NCBI RefSeq assembly: GCF_000170795.1
Contig: NZ_ABCM01000006.1
Span: forward strand, 239,341-303,340
Direction of reading: 5' to 3'
Origin: Pedobacter sp. BAL39
Lineage (GTDB): Bacteria > Bacteroidota > Bacteroidia > Sphingobacteriales > Sphingobacteriaceae
Length of the DNA stretch: 64,000 nt
Positions 55,920 to 63,979 of the stretch are shown in pieces. Under the pieces are notes generated by a model, which had not been told where the DNA came from, made no database searches, and was given only the letters and a program-made list of their open reading frames with translations. The number at the start of each line of letters is the position of its first letter. Position 1 is the stretch's first letter. The position numbers and the translations under genes are program-made.

Positions 55920-55941
55920 ATACAAAACTCAAAATCAGGCT

Positions 55942-55971
55942 GATGCCCGGTGCTATTTATGCCCGGGCATC
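55942..55971 (+). terminator. Intrinsic terminator of the divergent lipoprotein gene
   Basis: GATGCCCGG (55942-55950) and CCGGGCATC (55963-55971) form a perfect 9-base stem around a 12-base loop, followed by CGTTTTTGG. It starts 22 bases after the stop of the preceding gene. Confidence 0.8.
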
Positions 55972-56021
55972 CGTTTTTGGAAAGATTATTGCACGGCAAA
56001 ATGTGGAACAATAACCATGTG

Positions 56022-56408
56022 ATGCGCAAAATCTATCTTTTTTTAACTCTATCGATCCTGACTCTAGCTTCATGCAAGAAATCTGAAAATGCCGATCCCC
56101 TGATTAAAAGGTGGTACATTTACGAAGTAGAACGCATCTCCATTTACAGCGATGGCAGACCCAACGAATCTTCTGTAACTCCAACAGATGATCCACGTGA
56201 ATTCATGGAATTTAAATCCGATGGCACCCTGGACTCTTATGTTGGAACGGGTACTTACGCACGTAAAAATGATGTACTGGAGCTCAGAGTTGGTACTGAC
56301 TTCGTGTCTTATCGTTATACCCTGACAGCGGACCGGCTGGAGCTTAACAAGGCGGAGAAGGTTGACAGTCACGATATGCAGACGATTTTCAGGCTAAAAC
56401 AGCCTTGA
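56022..56408 (+). CDS. Small lipoprotein with lipocalin-like fold
   Basis: A 128-residue predicted lipoprotein; the ATG at 56022 gives the clean signal IYLFLTLSILTLASCKKSE, while an earlier in-frame ATG at 55950 lies inside the terminator hairpin. The mature part (LIKRWYIYEVERISIYSDGR, REFMEFKSDGTLDSYVGTG, YRYTLTADRLELNKAEK) has the strand pattern of the small lipocalin-like proteins common in Bacteroidota. Function unknown. It is convergent with a small membrane protein gene, the two stop codons being one base apart. Confidence 0.7.
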   Translation: MRKIYLFLTLSILTLASCKKSENADPLIKRWYIYEVERISIYSDGRPNESSVTPTDDPREFMEFKSDGTLDSYVGTGTYARKNDVLELRVGTDFVSYRYTLTADRLELNKAEKVDSHDMQTIFRLKQP

Positions 56409-56409
56409 T

Positions 56410-56643
56410 TCATTGCTCCCTATTCCGGATGATCAAATAGTAGATAACAAAAAACCATCCGAAGAATCCTGCTATTGCTGAAGTCAGCACAGAATTTGTT
56501 CTGGTCCAGCAAATTGCGACCGCTAATGCGGAACCGATTCCAATTCCACTCCCGATTATCGTAGTGGTTGTCTGATCTGGCGATTGAGCGAAACAGTTGC
56601 TGGCAGCCAGCAAAAAAATAATGAGTAAGCAGCGTTTTTTCAT
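56410..56643 (-). CDS. Small membrane protein, unknown function
   Basis: A 77-residue protein with an N-terminal signal or membrane segment (LLIIFLLAASNCFAQS), a Thr/Gly-rich stretch (QTTTTIIGSGIGIGSALAVA) and a second hydrophobic segment (FFGWFFVIYYLII) ending in a charged tail. No family recognised. The stop is one base from that of the convergent lipoprotein gene. Hydrophobic profile and a credible signal peptide favour a real gene, but there is no independent support. Confidence 0.5.
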   Translation of the reverse strand: MKKRCLLIIFLLAASNCFAQSPDQTTTTIIGSGIGIGSALAVAICWTRTNSVLTSAIAGFFGWFFVIYYLIIRNREQ

Positions 56644-56795
56644 AGCTTAAATATACTCGTGTTTTTTTTTAAAATGCAGTAAAAAACATTCAATCCGGCT
56701 TTTTAGCGAACATTTACCTAACAAAATGATGCCATCGTTTCATAATTTCCACTATATTTAGGACGCTAACACTTATTATTCATAAAATCTAACGG

Positions 56796-57053
56796 ATGTT
56801 ATCAAAAATGACAACTAAACAGGTGGCCCTTGCCCGCATAAGGTTCAATACCGAGAGCAATGGCAGGGATCTCTGCTGGAGACTGGTGCTTGACGGGGAG
56901 GAAATCATTGTCGAGTCCATTAATATTCAGGCTCCTGTGTTCACTTCCAGAGACTGGATGGAGCCGATCAACACTTTTAAACACCACATTTCCGTTGCCA
57001 ATTGTCAGGTGGAGATTGACGAATCCGGAAATGCATTGATTACCCCGATGTAA
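56796..57053 (+). CDS. Unknown 85-residue protein upstream of APS kinase
   Basis: An 85-residue soluble protein, beta-rich: KQVALARIRFNTESNGRDLC, WRLVLDGEEIIVESINIQAP, then FKHHISVANCQVEIDESGNA. No signal peptide, metal-binding or catalytic motif stands out; two Cys are present. The start at 56796 or the second Met (56808) are both possible. It lies 119 bases before cysC, which has its own promoter. A link to sulfate activation is inferred only from position. It is not a family I can name. Confidence 0.6.
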   Translation: MLSKMTTKQVALARIRFNTESNGRDLCWRLVLDGEEIIVESINIQAPVFTSRDWMEPINTFKHHISVANCQVEIDESGNALITPM

Positions 57054-57083
57054 TCATAGTCAAGTTTTCAGGACTATCGGAAA

Positions 57084-57112
57084 TTTGTTTTGGCTGATCC
57101 CTTGTAATTTTG
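57084..57112 (+). promoter_or_regulatory. Candidate promoter of cysC
   Basis: TTTG (57084-57087) and TAATTTTG (57105-57112) are separated by 17 bases and match the Bacteroidota -33/-7 pattern (TTG, 17-23 bases, TAnnTTTG). This is the best promoter match in the window. The start site would fall near 57118, giving a leader of about 55 bases that contains the tandem repeat below. Confidence 0.65.
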
Positions 57113-57128
57113 AGGCTACACCACTAAG

Positions 57129-57165
57129 ATCAACCTAAAACCAATGGTATCAACTTAAAATCAAT
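57129..57165 (+). repeat. Tandem 17-base repeat in the cysC leader
   Basis: ATCAACCTAAAACCAAT (57129-57145) and ATCAACTTAAAATCAAT (57149-57165) match at 15 of 17 positions, with a 20-base period. They lie between the candidate promoter and the ATG at 57173. An operator bound by two protomers on one helix face, or an RNA element, would fit. Confidence 0.55.
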
Positions 57166-57172
57166 TTTTCTC

Positions 57173-57790
57173 ATGGATATTCAGAACTTATGCCTTGAAA
57201 ATAGTAAAATTGAATCGAAATCAACTCCTCTGGGTACAACAATGAACAAAAAATTACCGGCACAAAAAGCGTTAACGATCTGGCTATTTGGACTTTCAGG
57301 AGCAGGAAAAAGCACTATTGCGGTTGCACTAGAGGCGATGCTTACGGAAAACCAACTCTTTTGTGTGCGACTGGATGGAGATGGGCTACGCGACGGTGTA
57401 AATAAGGGGTTGGGATTTACACACGCAGACAGGGCAGAAAATGTACGCAGAACCTCAGAAATCGCCAGGCTACTCTGCAACAACAATGTGATCGTCATCT
57501 GCTCCCTGATTACTCCTCTGAATGAACACAGGGAGATCGCCAGGTCGATCCTCAAAGAGGATCTCCTCGAGGTATTTGTCGATTGTCCGCTGGAAGTTTG
57601 TGAACAAAGAGATGTCAAAGGATTGTATCGGAAAGCCAGGAATCATCAGATCAACAAGTTTAGTGGTGTAAGTTCTGAATTTGAGCGTCCGAACCATGAA
57701 GTCATGACTATAGCCACATCAGCAATGTCCGCAGCGCAATGTGCAACACTTGTTTATGAAAAAATCATCGGCAGGATCGTTACTGGCTAA
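57173..57790 (+). CDS. cysC: Adenylylsulfate (APS) kinase
   Basis: A 205-residue enzyme that phosphorylates APS to PAPS, the sulfate donor for sulfotransferases. The Walker A motif is GLSGAGKST (about residues 38-46). Family blocks follow: LDGDGLRDGVNKGLGF, DRAENVRRTSEIA, SLITPLNEHREIAR and CEQRDVKGLYRKAR. The lid segment, usually TGIDxPYExP, reads SGVSSEFERPNHE, so substrate-side residues have drifted. A start at 57242 would leave 14 residues before the P-loop, shorter than usual, so 57173 is preferred. No ATP sulfurylase (cysD/cysN) lies in the window. Its last 11 bases overlap the end of convergent cysQ. Confidence 0.92.
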   Translation: MDIQNLCLENSKIESKSTPLGTTMNKKLPAQKALTIWLFGLSGAGKSTIAVALEAMLTENQLFCVRLDGDGLRDGVNKGLGFTHADRAENVRRTSEIARLLCNNNVIVICSLITPLNEHREIARSILKEDLLEVFVDCPLEVCEQRDVKGLYRKARNHQINKFSGVSSEFERPNHEVMTIATSAMSAAQCATLVYEKIIGRIVTG

Positions 57791-58562
57791 CCAATTCTCC
57801 CTGCGTCGCAATCCGGCATACAAAGCTGCCATTTCTGAGTGATTCCTTATTGTATAAAAAGGGTTTACCTTCAGGTGTACTGAAAACCGCACCACTATAG
57901 CGTGCAATGGCATGTCCGGCAGCAGTATCCCATTCCATGGTAGGTCCTTTACGATAGTAGATGTGTGCCAGTCCCTTTGCAATCAGGCAAAACTTCAGGG
58001 AGCTTCCCGCGCTGCTTTGGGACGTCACCGGAAACTGGCTGAGGTAGGACGTTTCTGAAGGATCGGAATGCGAGCGGCTGCCTACAGCCACCCACTCTCG
58101 TGCATCCTGATCCACATGGAGTGGAACCGCCTTGCTACCCGGGACCTGCATAAAGCTACCCTCAGCATCTCCATAATAGAGTAAATCCTGACACGGTACA
58201 TAGATCAGCCCAAAAACGGGTGTATCTTTATGAATTAATGCGATGTTGACCGTGAACTCATCATTTCTGTTGATGAACTCCTTTGTTCCATCGAGTGGGT
58301 CTACGCACCAGAAATAATTCCAGTCTTTACGGCTTTCATAAGGCAGGTGTGCACCTTCTTCAGACAACAAGGGGATTTCAGGATATAATTTCCCAAGTCC
58401 ATCTGCGATGACCTGATGCGATAACTGATCTGCTAAAGTCAGCGGTGAATCGTCTTCTTTGTAACTGACCTCTCCAAAACGTGACTGGTCGTTGTAAACT
58501 GATAGGATTGCTTTTCCCGCCAATACGGCGAGGTCCAGCAGCGGTTGTTTATCAAGCTTCAT
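57780..58562 (-). CDS. cysQ: 3'(2'),5'-bisphosphate nucleotidase
   Basis: A 260-residue magnesium-dependent phosphatase of the inositol-monophosphatase superfamily. It hydrolyses PAP (adenosine 3',5'-bisphosphate), the by-product of PAPS-dependent sulfotransferases. Motifs: LLSEEGAHLPY (metal-binding Glu), DPLDGTKEFINRNDEFTVNI (motif A, about residues 92-111), GSSLKFCLIAKGLAHIYYR and EWDTAAGHAI (motif B, about 215). The ATG at 58562 lies inside the sulfotransferase gene (11-base overlap), showing tight coupling; an upstream in-frame ATG at 58604 is also possible. Its 3' end overlaps that of convergent cysC by 11 bases. It is the last gene of the four-gene sulfation operon. Confidence 0.94.
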   Translation of the reverse strand: MKLDKQPLLDLAVLAGKAILSVYNDQSRFGEVSYKEDDSPLTLADQLSHQVIADGLGKLYPEIPLLSEEGAHLPYESRKDWNYFWCVDPLDGTKEFINRNDEFTVNIALIHKDTPVFGLIYVPCQDLLYYGDAEGSFMQVPGSKAVPLHVDQDAREWVAVGSRSHSDPSETSYLSQFPVTSQSSAGSSLKFCLIAKGLAHIYYRKGPTMEWDTAAGHAIARYSGAVFSTPEGKPFLYNKESLRNGSFVCRIATQGELVSQ

Positions 58563-59592
58563 AGCTGTAGGTTTGTTGAGGTATCCTGTTTTTAATTGCT
58601 GCAAGGATTTCTTCCTGCGGTCTTCTATTTTCTAAATCTTCAGCCCTGGCATCCTGCAGGGACTTTTTCTTCAATTCCTGATTCAACAGATTGTACTGGA
58701 CAACACGCTCCGGTGAGATCAGCTGTTCATGATCCGGATGCCCGAAATCGGTCTCAGTCGGATAGCCTAGCTTTGCTAAGGTAGCTCCTGCAATACGCTC
58801 AAAGATCGCGAGGTCATCCGCCTGGAAGGCTTTGAGGTAATTGCCGGTGTTATTTTTCATAATCGGTTTTTTCAGGTTGCTCCACATTTCCCCGGCCTCG
58901 GCCGTAAGTTTTGAAGTGCGTGATTCGTAAAAGGAAAGCATGTCTGCCGAGTACTGAATTTCGAGAAAATTGCAGAGGCTCCTAACCGTTTCTTCTGGGG
59001 CAGTAATCAGCGTTTCATAATTTAGTTTATAAAACCGGTCTGCTCCTAGCTGCTGTTCCAGGGCCAGGCATGCTTCCTGATCTTTAGACCATTGCTTCGC
59101 CAGGTGATAACTGTGCTTCTCCCCCACTACTGCCTTTTTGAATGAGGCGGCAACATCCCTGCCGTCCCTGAACAAAAACACGTATTTCAGGTTCAGCCCT
59201 GCAGCTTCCAGCTGTTCCGCATAATGTACATTTGCCATGCTCTTGCAACACCAGTATTTCGCCTGTTTAGCCTCAGCTGCAGCTTCATAAATTAGCCTGT
59301 TGAGCTCCGGCAGCGAAAAGTTTCGGGAAGCATCAAAAATCTGCTGTGCATCCAGTGTCACCCCTTCCCAGGGAACAGGGTTGGCATCCACGTAAGCTAC
59401 CACGTCGTCTACCAGGCGACGATAGGACGTCTGGTCCAAGGGCTCATACAAAGGCAGTAGCGGCATAAAGGTGACCAGGATATGCGGTGGATGCGGAGAG
59501 GCGATTTCGCTGGACTGATCCAGGATCACCCTTAACAGATTCGAACCTGAGCGTTGTGTTCCAATAATTTGAATTCCAGTAATTTTATCCAT
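58552..59592 (-). CDS. PAPS-dependent sulfotransferase
   Basis: A 346-residue sulfotransferase that would move sulfate from PAPS to an acceptor alcohol or amine. The 5'-phosphosulfate loop is IIGTQRSGSNLLRVILDQ (about residues 9-26) and the 3'-phosphate-binding segment is FLFRDGRDVAASFKKAV (about 138-154). Between them CCKSMANVHYAEQL carries the catalytic-side residues of the Sulfotransfer_1/3 class. No signal peptide, so it works in the cytoplasm on an internal acceptor such as a lipid, sugar or steroid. The acceptor cannot be read from the sequence. It starts two bases after the ChrA stop and overlaps cysQ. Confidence 0.92.
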   Translation of the reverse strand: MDKITGIQIIGTQRSGSNLLRVILDQSSEIASPHPPHILVTFMPLLPLYEPLDQTSYRRLVDDVVAYVDANPVPWEGVTLDAQQIFDASRNFSLPELNRLIYEAAAEAKQAKYWCCKSMANVHYAEQLEAAGLNLKYVFLFRDGRDVAASFKKAVVGEKHSYHLAKQWSKDQEACLALEQQLGADRFYKLNYETLITAPEETVRSLCNFLEIQYSADMLSFYESRTSKLTAEAGEMWSNLKKPIMKNNTGNYLKAFQADDLAIFERIAGATLAKLGYPTETDFGHPDHEQLISPERVVQYNLLNQELKKKSLQDARAEDLENRRPQEEILAAIKNRIPQQTYSYEA

Positions 59593-59594
59593 AA

Positions 59595-60875
59595 CTAGTG
59601 CATGAGGTTTTTAATAACTCCAAAAAGAATGGCACCGGCAACAATGTAAACCGGGCTCACTTTATATTTAAAATTGAGGACGAAGGAGACCATGAGAATG
59701 GCAACGACGTAGACATTGAGTTTGTCGGCAGCAAGCAGTCGCCATGCAGATACCAGGATCAGTGCAACAACAACGGTTTTGATCCCACTGAGCATATTCA
59801 TCAGCACCATATTTTCCTTATAGCGGTTCACAAAGCGGCTGACCCTGATCACCAGAAATACCGAGGGTGCAAAGATCGCTATTGTTCCCAGCACTGCGCC
59901 CGCTACGCCCGACACCTTATAGCCAATAAATGCAGCGCTGATGAGAATTGGCCCTGGTGTAGCCTGACTAAATGCGATGGCATCCACAAATTCCTTACTG
60001 CTCAGCCAATGTAAATCCTTGACAAAAAGTGACTCCATGATGGGGATCATGACATAACCACCTCCAAATAAGGAAAGGCTGATGCCCCCAAAAATGCTGA
60101 GGATACGAAGTTGAACAGGACTGATCTGCCTGGAGATGCTGCTGAGAAACAAGACCTGGTTAATCCCCAGCAACAGGATCAATCCATTAGTCACCGCAGT
60201 TACCAGCTTGCTGCCGGGTTCTGATTTAAGGCGAGCCGGTCTGTTTTTGTCTATTGTTTTCTTGCCACCTTGCAGCTGCATCAGGAAACCCGCGCCCCCC
60301 CCTGCAATCAAAACCCCTACGGTGACAAAGTAATTGCTAAAAGCCAGCAGCAACAATAGCGCCGCAGCAAAGAGCAGCATCTTTTTGGTGTTTTGCTGCA
60401 CTTCTTTTTTAAAGAGCTGCACACCTGTTGCCAGGATGATGGCACTTACTGAACCCGCAATGTAGGCGGTCGCTTTTTCCCAGGATGTACCTTGCTGATG
60501 TGTAAAATATTGCCAGGCAACCAACAGAATAATGAGGAATGCGGGCAAGATGACTGCAACCGTACTCACGATCGCACCACTGGTTTTACGCAGATGGAAA
60601 CCGATCTGACCGACTACGTTGACTGCAAGTGGCCCAGGCAGGAAGCTGGCGACGCCAATGCTGTCCAGAATCACCTCATCCTCCAGGATCTTATCTTTCT
60701 CCACCATCATGCGCTGCACTACAGAAATCAGTGCCATGTGTCCTCCGAACGCGACCAGTCCGACTTTAAAAAAGGTAAAAAACAGATAACCTAAGGTCAC
60801 CCGCGTAGAATGGGCGTTGCTCAGCACTGCAGTTTCTTCTATCTCTTTCACTGGCATTTTTAAGGTATGCTCCAT
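59595..60875 (-). CDS. chrA: ChrA-family chromate/anion transporter
   Basis: A 426-residue inner-membrane protein made of two homologous CHR halves joined by a linker at about residues 205-225. Signature segments: KVGLVAFGGHMALISVVQ (about 36), SFLPGPLAVNVVGQIGFHL (about 84), then in the second half SLFGGGYVMIPIMES and AFSQATPGPILISAAFIGY. About ten hydrophobic segments are present. Characterised members export chromate, a sulfate analogue; in this operon sulfate or sulfite transport is a reasonable alternative (inference). The ATG overlaps the ASST stop by one base (TGATG), and its stop is two bases from the sulfotransferase ATG. Confidence 0.9.
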   Translation of the reverse strand: MEHTLKMPVKEIEETAVLSNAHSTRVTLGYLFFTFFKVGLVAFGGHMALISVVQRMMVEKDKILEDEVILDSIGVASFLPGPLAVNVVGQIGFHLRKTSGAIVSTVAVILPAFLIILLVAWQYFTHQQGTSWEKATAYIAGSVSAIILATGVQLFKKEVQQNTKKMLLFAAALLLLLAFSNYFVTVGVLIAGGGAGFLMQLQGGKKTIDKNRPARLKSEPGSKLVTAVTNGLILLLGINQVLFLSSISRQISPVQLRILSIFGGISLSLFGGGYVMIPIMESLFVKDLHWLSSKEFVDAIAFSQATPGPILISAAFIGYKVSGVAGAVLGTIAIFAPSVFLVIRVSRFVNRYKENMVLMNMLSGIKTVVVALILVSAWRLLAADKLNVYVVAILMVSFVLNFKYKVSPVYIVAGAILFGVIKNLMH

Positions 60876-62305
60876 CAGATTTTGGGTTTAACGTTTTCAA
60901 AATCATTAATTTCTTCAAGTCGGTAGGGATCTCCCCCGACCTTAATTTTCCAAAGAATCCGGCCTTTCATATCTGTAATCAGGAAAGCACGCGGATCAGT
61001 AAGACAGAACAATACTTTGTCCTGCTTAGCACCGAAAAGGGCGGCACTGCCCTTGGCAGTCGTATAGTATTCTGCCGGTAAGGTTACGGTCCTGGTTGCA
61101 GTAGCCGTCTTCGCAAGGCTGTCGAGCTGGAAAATCATGGCCCTGGAGATGCGATTGCGTTCACCATTGTCCAGGATCATCAGCTGATTACCATAGACCG
61201 GATGCGCATAATGCTGGGCGCTGAAGAGCGCCTGAGGGTTCATCGCAAAATCTCCGCCCTGACCGAGCTTCCATAAAACATTGCCCGACTTAAAATCGAT
61301 CTTCCAGATCTGGTTCAGGTCGCGAAAAGACATCAAAAAGTCACCATCATTCAGCCTATAGACGGAGTTTCCATGAACCCAGTCTTTTTTGTGCTTCAGG
61401 ATTTCAGGATCTTTAAGGGGATCCAGGTGATCCAGCACCGACCACTCCCATACCTTCTTTCCTTTAGGAGAAAAAACCACGATACCATCTCCGTTAAGCG
61501 TATCTCGTGATTTACCCTTTACCGACGACAGGTCTGCTATTTTTTTAGTGAATGTGAGGCTATAGATGTTTCCATCCTTATCTTTCCTTACCTCATGGTG
61601 CACGAGCTTATCCATATCCCCCACGCCCTTTTTCAGGTGTGTAATCACCTTCCCATCCAAACCAAGCTCCAGAATTTCATCACCACCTGACGATGGAATT
61701 TTTTCCGGGCCGACGATACACAGAACCGTCCGGTCTTTAGTCCAGTGGCTCACCTTCACTCCTTTCTGAAAAGGCTCATACCATACAATTTCACCGGTAT
61801 GATCGATGATCACCACTGAACCTGGTTCGGTGAGGATCTGGGTAAGGAAATACTTTCCCTTCAACTCCGCATCCAGTTCGGGCGCTGTCGCCTGATCGAG
61901 GCTGAAATAGGGCGTAGCCTGGTATATCGCCTGCGTTTCCAAAGGGTATATCTTGCTATATGCCCGCTCCTTTCCGCTGACGGTCACCACGCGAAAACGG
62001 TATGCTGTTCTGGAAATAGTATTGGTCAGGTGCAATTCATGCGCTGCTTTACCCCTGGAAAGCTCAGAATACAACGTGTCTTTACTCCCCTTTTTCCAGT
62101 ACTGGATATAGGCATCACAGTCCTTACTTGTCGTTACCTTTACCGGAAACCTCAACCTGTTGGATGGGAGTTTCACCAGCTCAATGTCATTGACCTTCAA
62201 CTGTACTGGCGGCCATAACAACCATTTGCCAGCCAAAACCAGCAAGGCCACCGCAACTACAGCGATCATCAACCAAAAATTCCTGTTGTTCTTTGTTTTT
62301 ATCAA
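60875..62305 (-). CDS. Arylsulfate sulfotransferase (ASST)-family protein
   Basis: A 476-residue protein anchored by an N-terminal membrane segment (FWLMIAVVAVALLVLAGKWL). An Ig-like N-terminal domain (about residues 35-130) precedes a six-bladed beta-propeller. ASST hallmark His residues lie in LVHHEVRKDKDGNIY (about 237), WVHGNSVYRLNDGDFLMSFR (about 308) and SAQHYAHPVYGNQLMILD (about 357); in characterised ASSTs such residues bind the sulfate and form a sulfo-histidine intermediate. The family transfers sulfate between phenolic esters and phenols without PAPS, in the periplasm. It opens the operon with chrA, a cytoplasmic sulfotransferase and cysQ. The catalytic His was not assigned with certainty. 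Confidence 0.87.
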   Translation of the reverse strand: MIKTKNNRNFWLMIAVVAVALLVLAGKWLLWPPVQLKVNDIELVKLPSNRLRFPVKVTTSKDCDAYIQYWKKGSKDTLYSELSRGKAAHELHLTNTISRTAYRFRVVTVSGKERAYSKIYPLETQAIYQATPYFSLDQATAPELDAELKGKYFLTQILTEPGSVVIIDHTGEIVWYEPFQKGVKVSHWTKDRTVLCIVGPEKIPSSGGDEILELGLDGKVITHLKKGVGDMDKLVHHEVRKDKDGNIYSLTFTKKIADLSSVKGKSRDTLNGDGIVVFSPKGKKVWEWSVLDHLDPLKDPEILKHKKDWVHGNSVYRLNDGDFLMSFRDLNQIWKIDFKSGNVLWKLGQGGDFAMNPQALFSAQHYAHPVYGNQLMILDNGERNRISRAMIFQLDSLAKTATATRTVTLPAEYYTTAKGSAALFGAKQDKVLFCLTDPRAFLITDMKGRILWKIKVGGDPYRLEEINDFENVKPKI

Positions 62306-62323
62306 GGGAAACTATTTTTAACA

Positions 62324-62358
62324 GGAAAAAGATACTGCATAAATCAGTATCTTTTTCC
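62324..62358 (-). terminator. Intrinsic terminator after the right-hand SusD gene
   Basis: GGAAAAAGATACTG (62324-62337) and CAGTATCTTTTTCC (62345-62358) pair perfectly over 14 bases around a 7-base loop. It lies 52 bases after the SusD stop at 62411 and before the ASST start at 62305, so it separates the two transcription units. Confidence 0.8.
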
Positions 62359-62410
62359 TTGTTTCTCATTTTACTTTTTTATTGCAAGGATTACCATTGC
62401 TTTCCTACGC

Positions 62411-63979
62411 TTATTTTATACGCCCCGCATTGATGCTTGCATCTAAGGAAGTATTACTTTGAATTTCACTTTGCGGATAAGGGTAAAGTGCGTAGTTCAC
62501 GGCGTCAGAATAGGTACTTGCATTTTTTAAAGTCGGCACCACCTTTTCTTTAAATTTAAGTAGCGGATTCGCGCCATTGCTTGCCGTTTTCCCCCACCTG
62601 ATCAAGTCATCGCGACGGCGGCCTTCCATAAAGAATTCTTTATTTCTTTCCTCAAAAATAGCGTCTCTTAAAGCCTCTTTAGTACTGAAATTAGACAGCA
62701 GATACTCCGGCAGGTTGCTCCTGGTGCGGATCTCATTGATCAGGCTGATGCTTTCTGCATTTGGGCCGTTCAGCTCATTCAAGGCCTCAGCCCTCATCAT
62801 GAGTACATCGGCATAACGAAGAATGGTAACGTTGTTAAAACCGGAATAGTTGTAGTTACCGGTGTGTGGGTATTTGAGGTTATACACAAAAGTCGCCAGG
62901 ATGGTATCCCTGCCTGCCGCCTGAGCCTCCCCGCCGTAGGCTTTTGGCACGGCCATAATCTGACCATATAACGTGGTGAACTTACCTGTCAGCAAATCAC
63001 GACGCGCATCTGCAGGGCTAAAGATGGAGTAAAAGCCGAGATTCAGCGGGAAATTGCCCCATCCACGATTATAATCCCAGGGAGTGGAGTTCTGCCCGAA
63101 GCTATTGGAGTTGATGGCGTAAGCGTCCACCTCATTTGAAGATTTCAGCACAAAGATGAACTCATTGTCCGACCTGTTGTCCCTTGAAAACAGAGATACG
63201 ATCCCGCCTTCCGCCCTGGTTCTCAGATCGTAACCTTTACCCATCGCTTCCGCAAGTTTATCAGCTGCATTTTTCCATTCCAGTCTGCGCATATAAAGTC
63301 TGCCCAAAAGTGCTTTTGCAGCAATGGAAGTAGCACGTGCCACCTGGGCCGGCGGATAAGATTGCGGAAGGTTTTCTTCTGCAAACTGCAGGTCGGCGAT
63401 CATGACAGCCTCAACAGTTGCCTGATCAGCAATAGTTGGGTTTTCATCCGCCTCAGACAACTCTGACGACGGTTTGTTCAGCAGAGGCACGCCGCCCCAG
63501 AGCGAAGTAGCGTCATAATAGGCCAGAGCACGCAGGAAGCGGACCTCTGCCAGGTGCTGATTTTTAAGTGTTTCTGTAGATCCGTTGCCGGTATAATCAA
63601 TTTTTTTGATCAGCTCTTCGGATTCATTAGCCCTGGAGATCATCCTGTAAATGCTGCTCCATACACTACCGAATGTAGAGTTACTGGCGTCATAAGTCAA
63701 CTGATCCAGCTGTACCCCCTGTCTGGCAGTTAAGGTGGTGGTCACCACATCGCAGGGATACTCATACAACCAGTACAGGTAACCCGCATAATAACCAAAC
63801 CCTCCGTTATCTTTCAGTCCGGCATAGGTTCCGTTAACTGCCTGTTCGCCATTTACGGGTTTGGAAAGCGTACTGGCATCAAATACAGAGAATGTTTCTT
63901 CTTTAAGTCCTTTCTGGCAGCCTACTGCTACGAATGCACTGATTGCGGTTACCAGGAGTATATTTTTTGTAGTTCTCAT
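62411..63979 (-). CDS. SusD/RagB-family outer-membrane lipoprotein
   Basis: A 522-residue SusD homologue with lipoprotein signal VTAISAFVAVGCQKG. RFLRALAYYDATSLWGGVPL (about residue 145) and the C-terminal ERNKEFFMEGRRRDDLIRWG (about 460) identify the family. Its ATG at 63979 is 21 bases from the window edge, and a SusC gene is expected just beyond on the same strand (inference from the usual order). It is the last gene of that operon, since a strong terminator follows. No shared PUL promoter motif is visible here because the upstream region is outside the window. Confidence 0.93.
   Translation of the reverse strand: MRTTKNILLVTAISAFVAVGCQKGLKEETFSVFDASTLSKPVNGEQAVNGTYAGLKDNGGFGYYAGYLYWLYEYPCDVVTTTLTARQGVQLDQLTYDASNSTFGSVWSSIYRMISRANESEELIKKIDYTGNGSTETLKNQHLAEVRFLRALAYYDATSLWGGVPLLNKPSSELSEADENPTIADQATVEAVMIADLQFAEENLPQSYPPAQVARATSIAAKALLGRLYMRRLEWKNAADKLAEAMGKGYDLRTRAEGGIVSLFSRDNRSDNEFIFVLKSSNEVDAYAINSNSFGQNSTPWDYNRGWGNFPLNLGFYSIFSPADARRDLLTGKFTTLYGQIMAVPKAYGGEAQAAGRDTILATFVYNLKYPHTGNYNYSGFNNVTILRYADVLMMRAEALNELNGPNAESISLINEIRTRSNLPEYLLSNFSTKEALRDAIFEERNKEFFMEGRRRDDLIRWGKTASNGANPLLKFKEKVVPTLKNASTYSDAVNYALYPYPQSEIQSNTSLDASINAGRIK

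Noticed and set aside
57181..57618. Minus-strand open frame of 145 codons opposite cysC
   Set aside because: It is antisense to a clear APS kinase; Ser-rich low-complexity translation.
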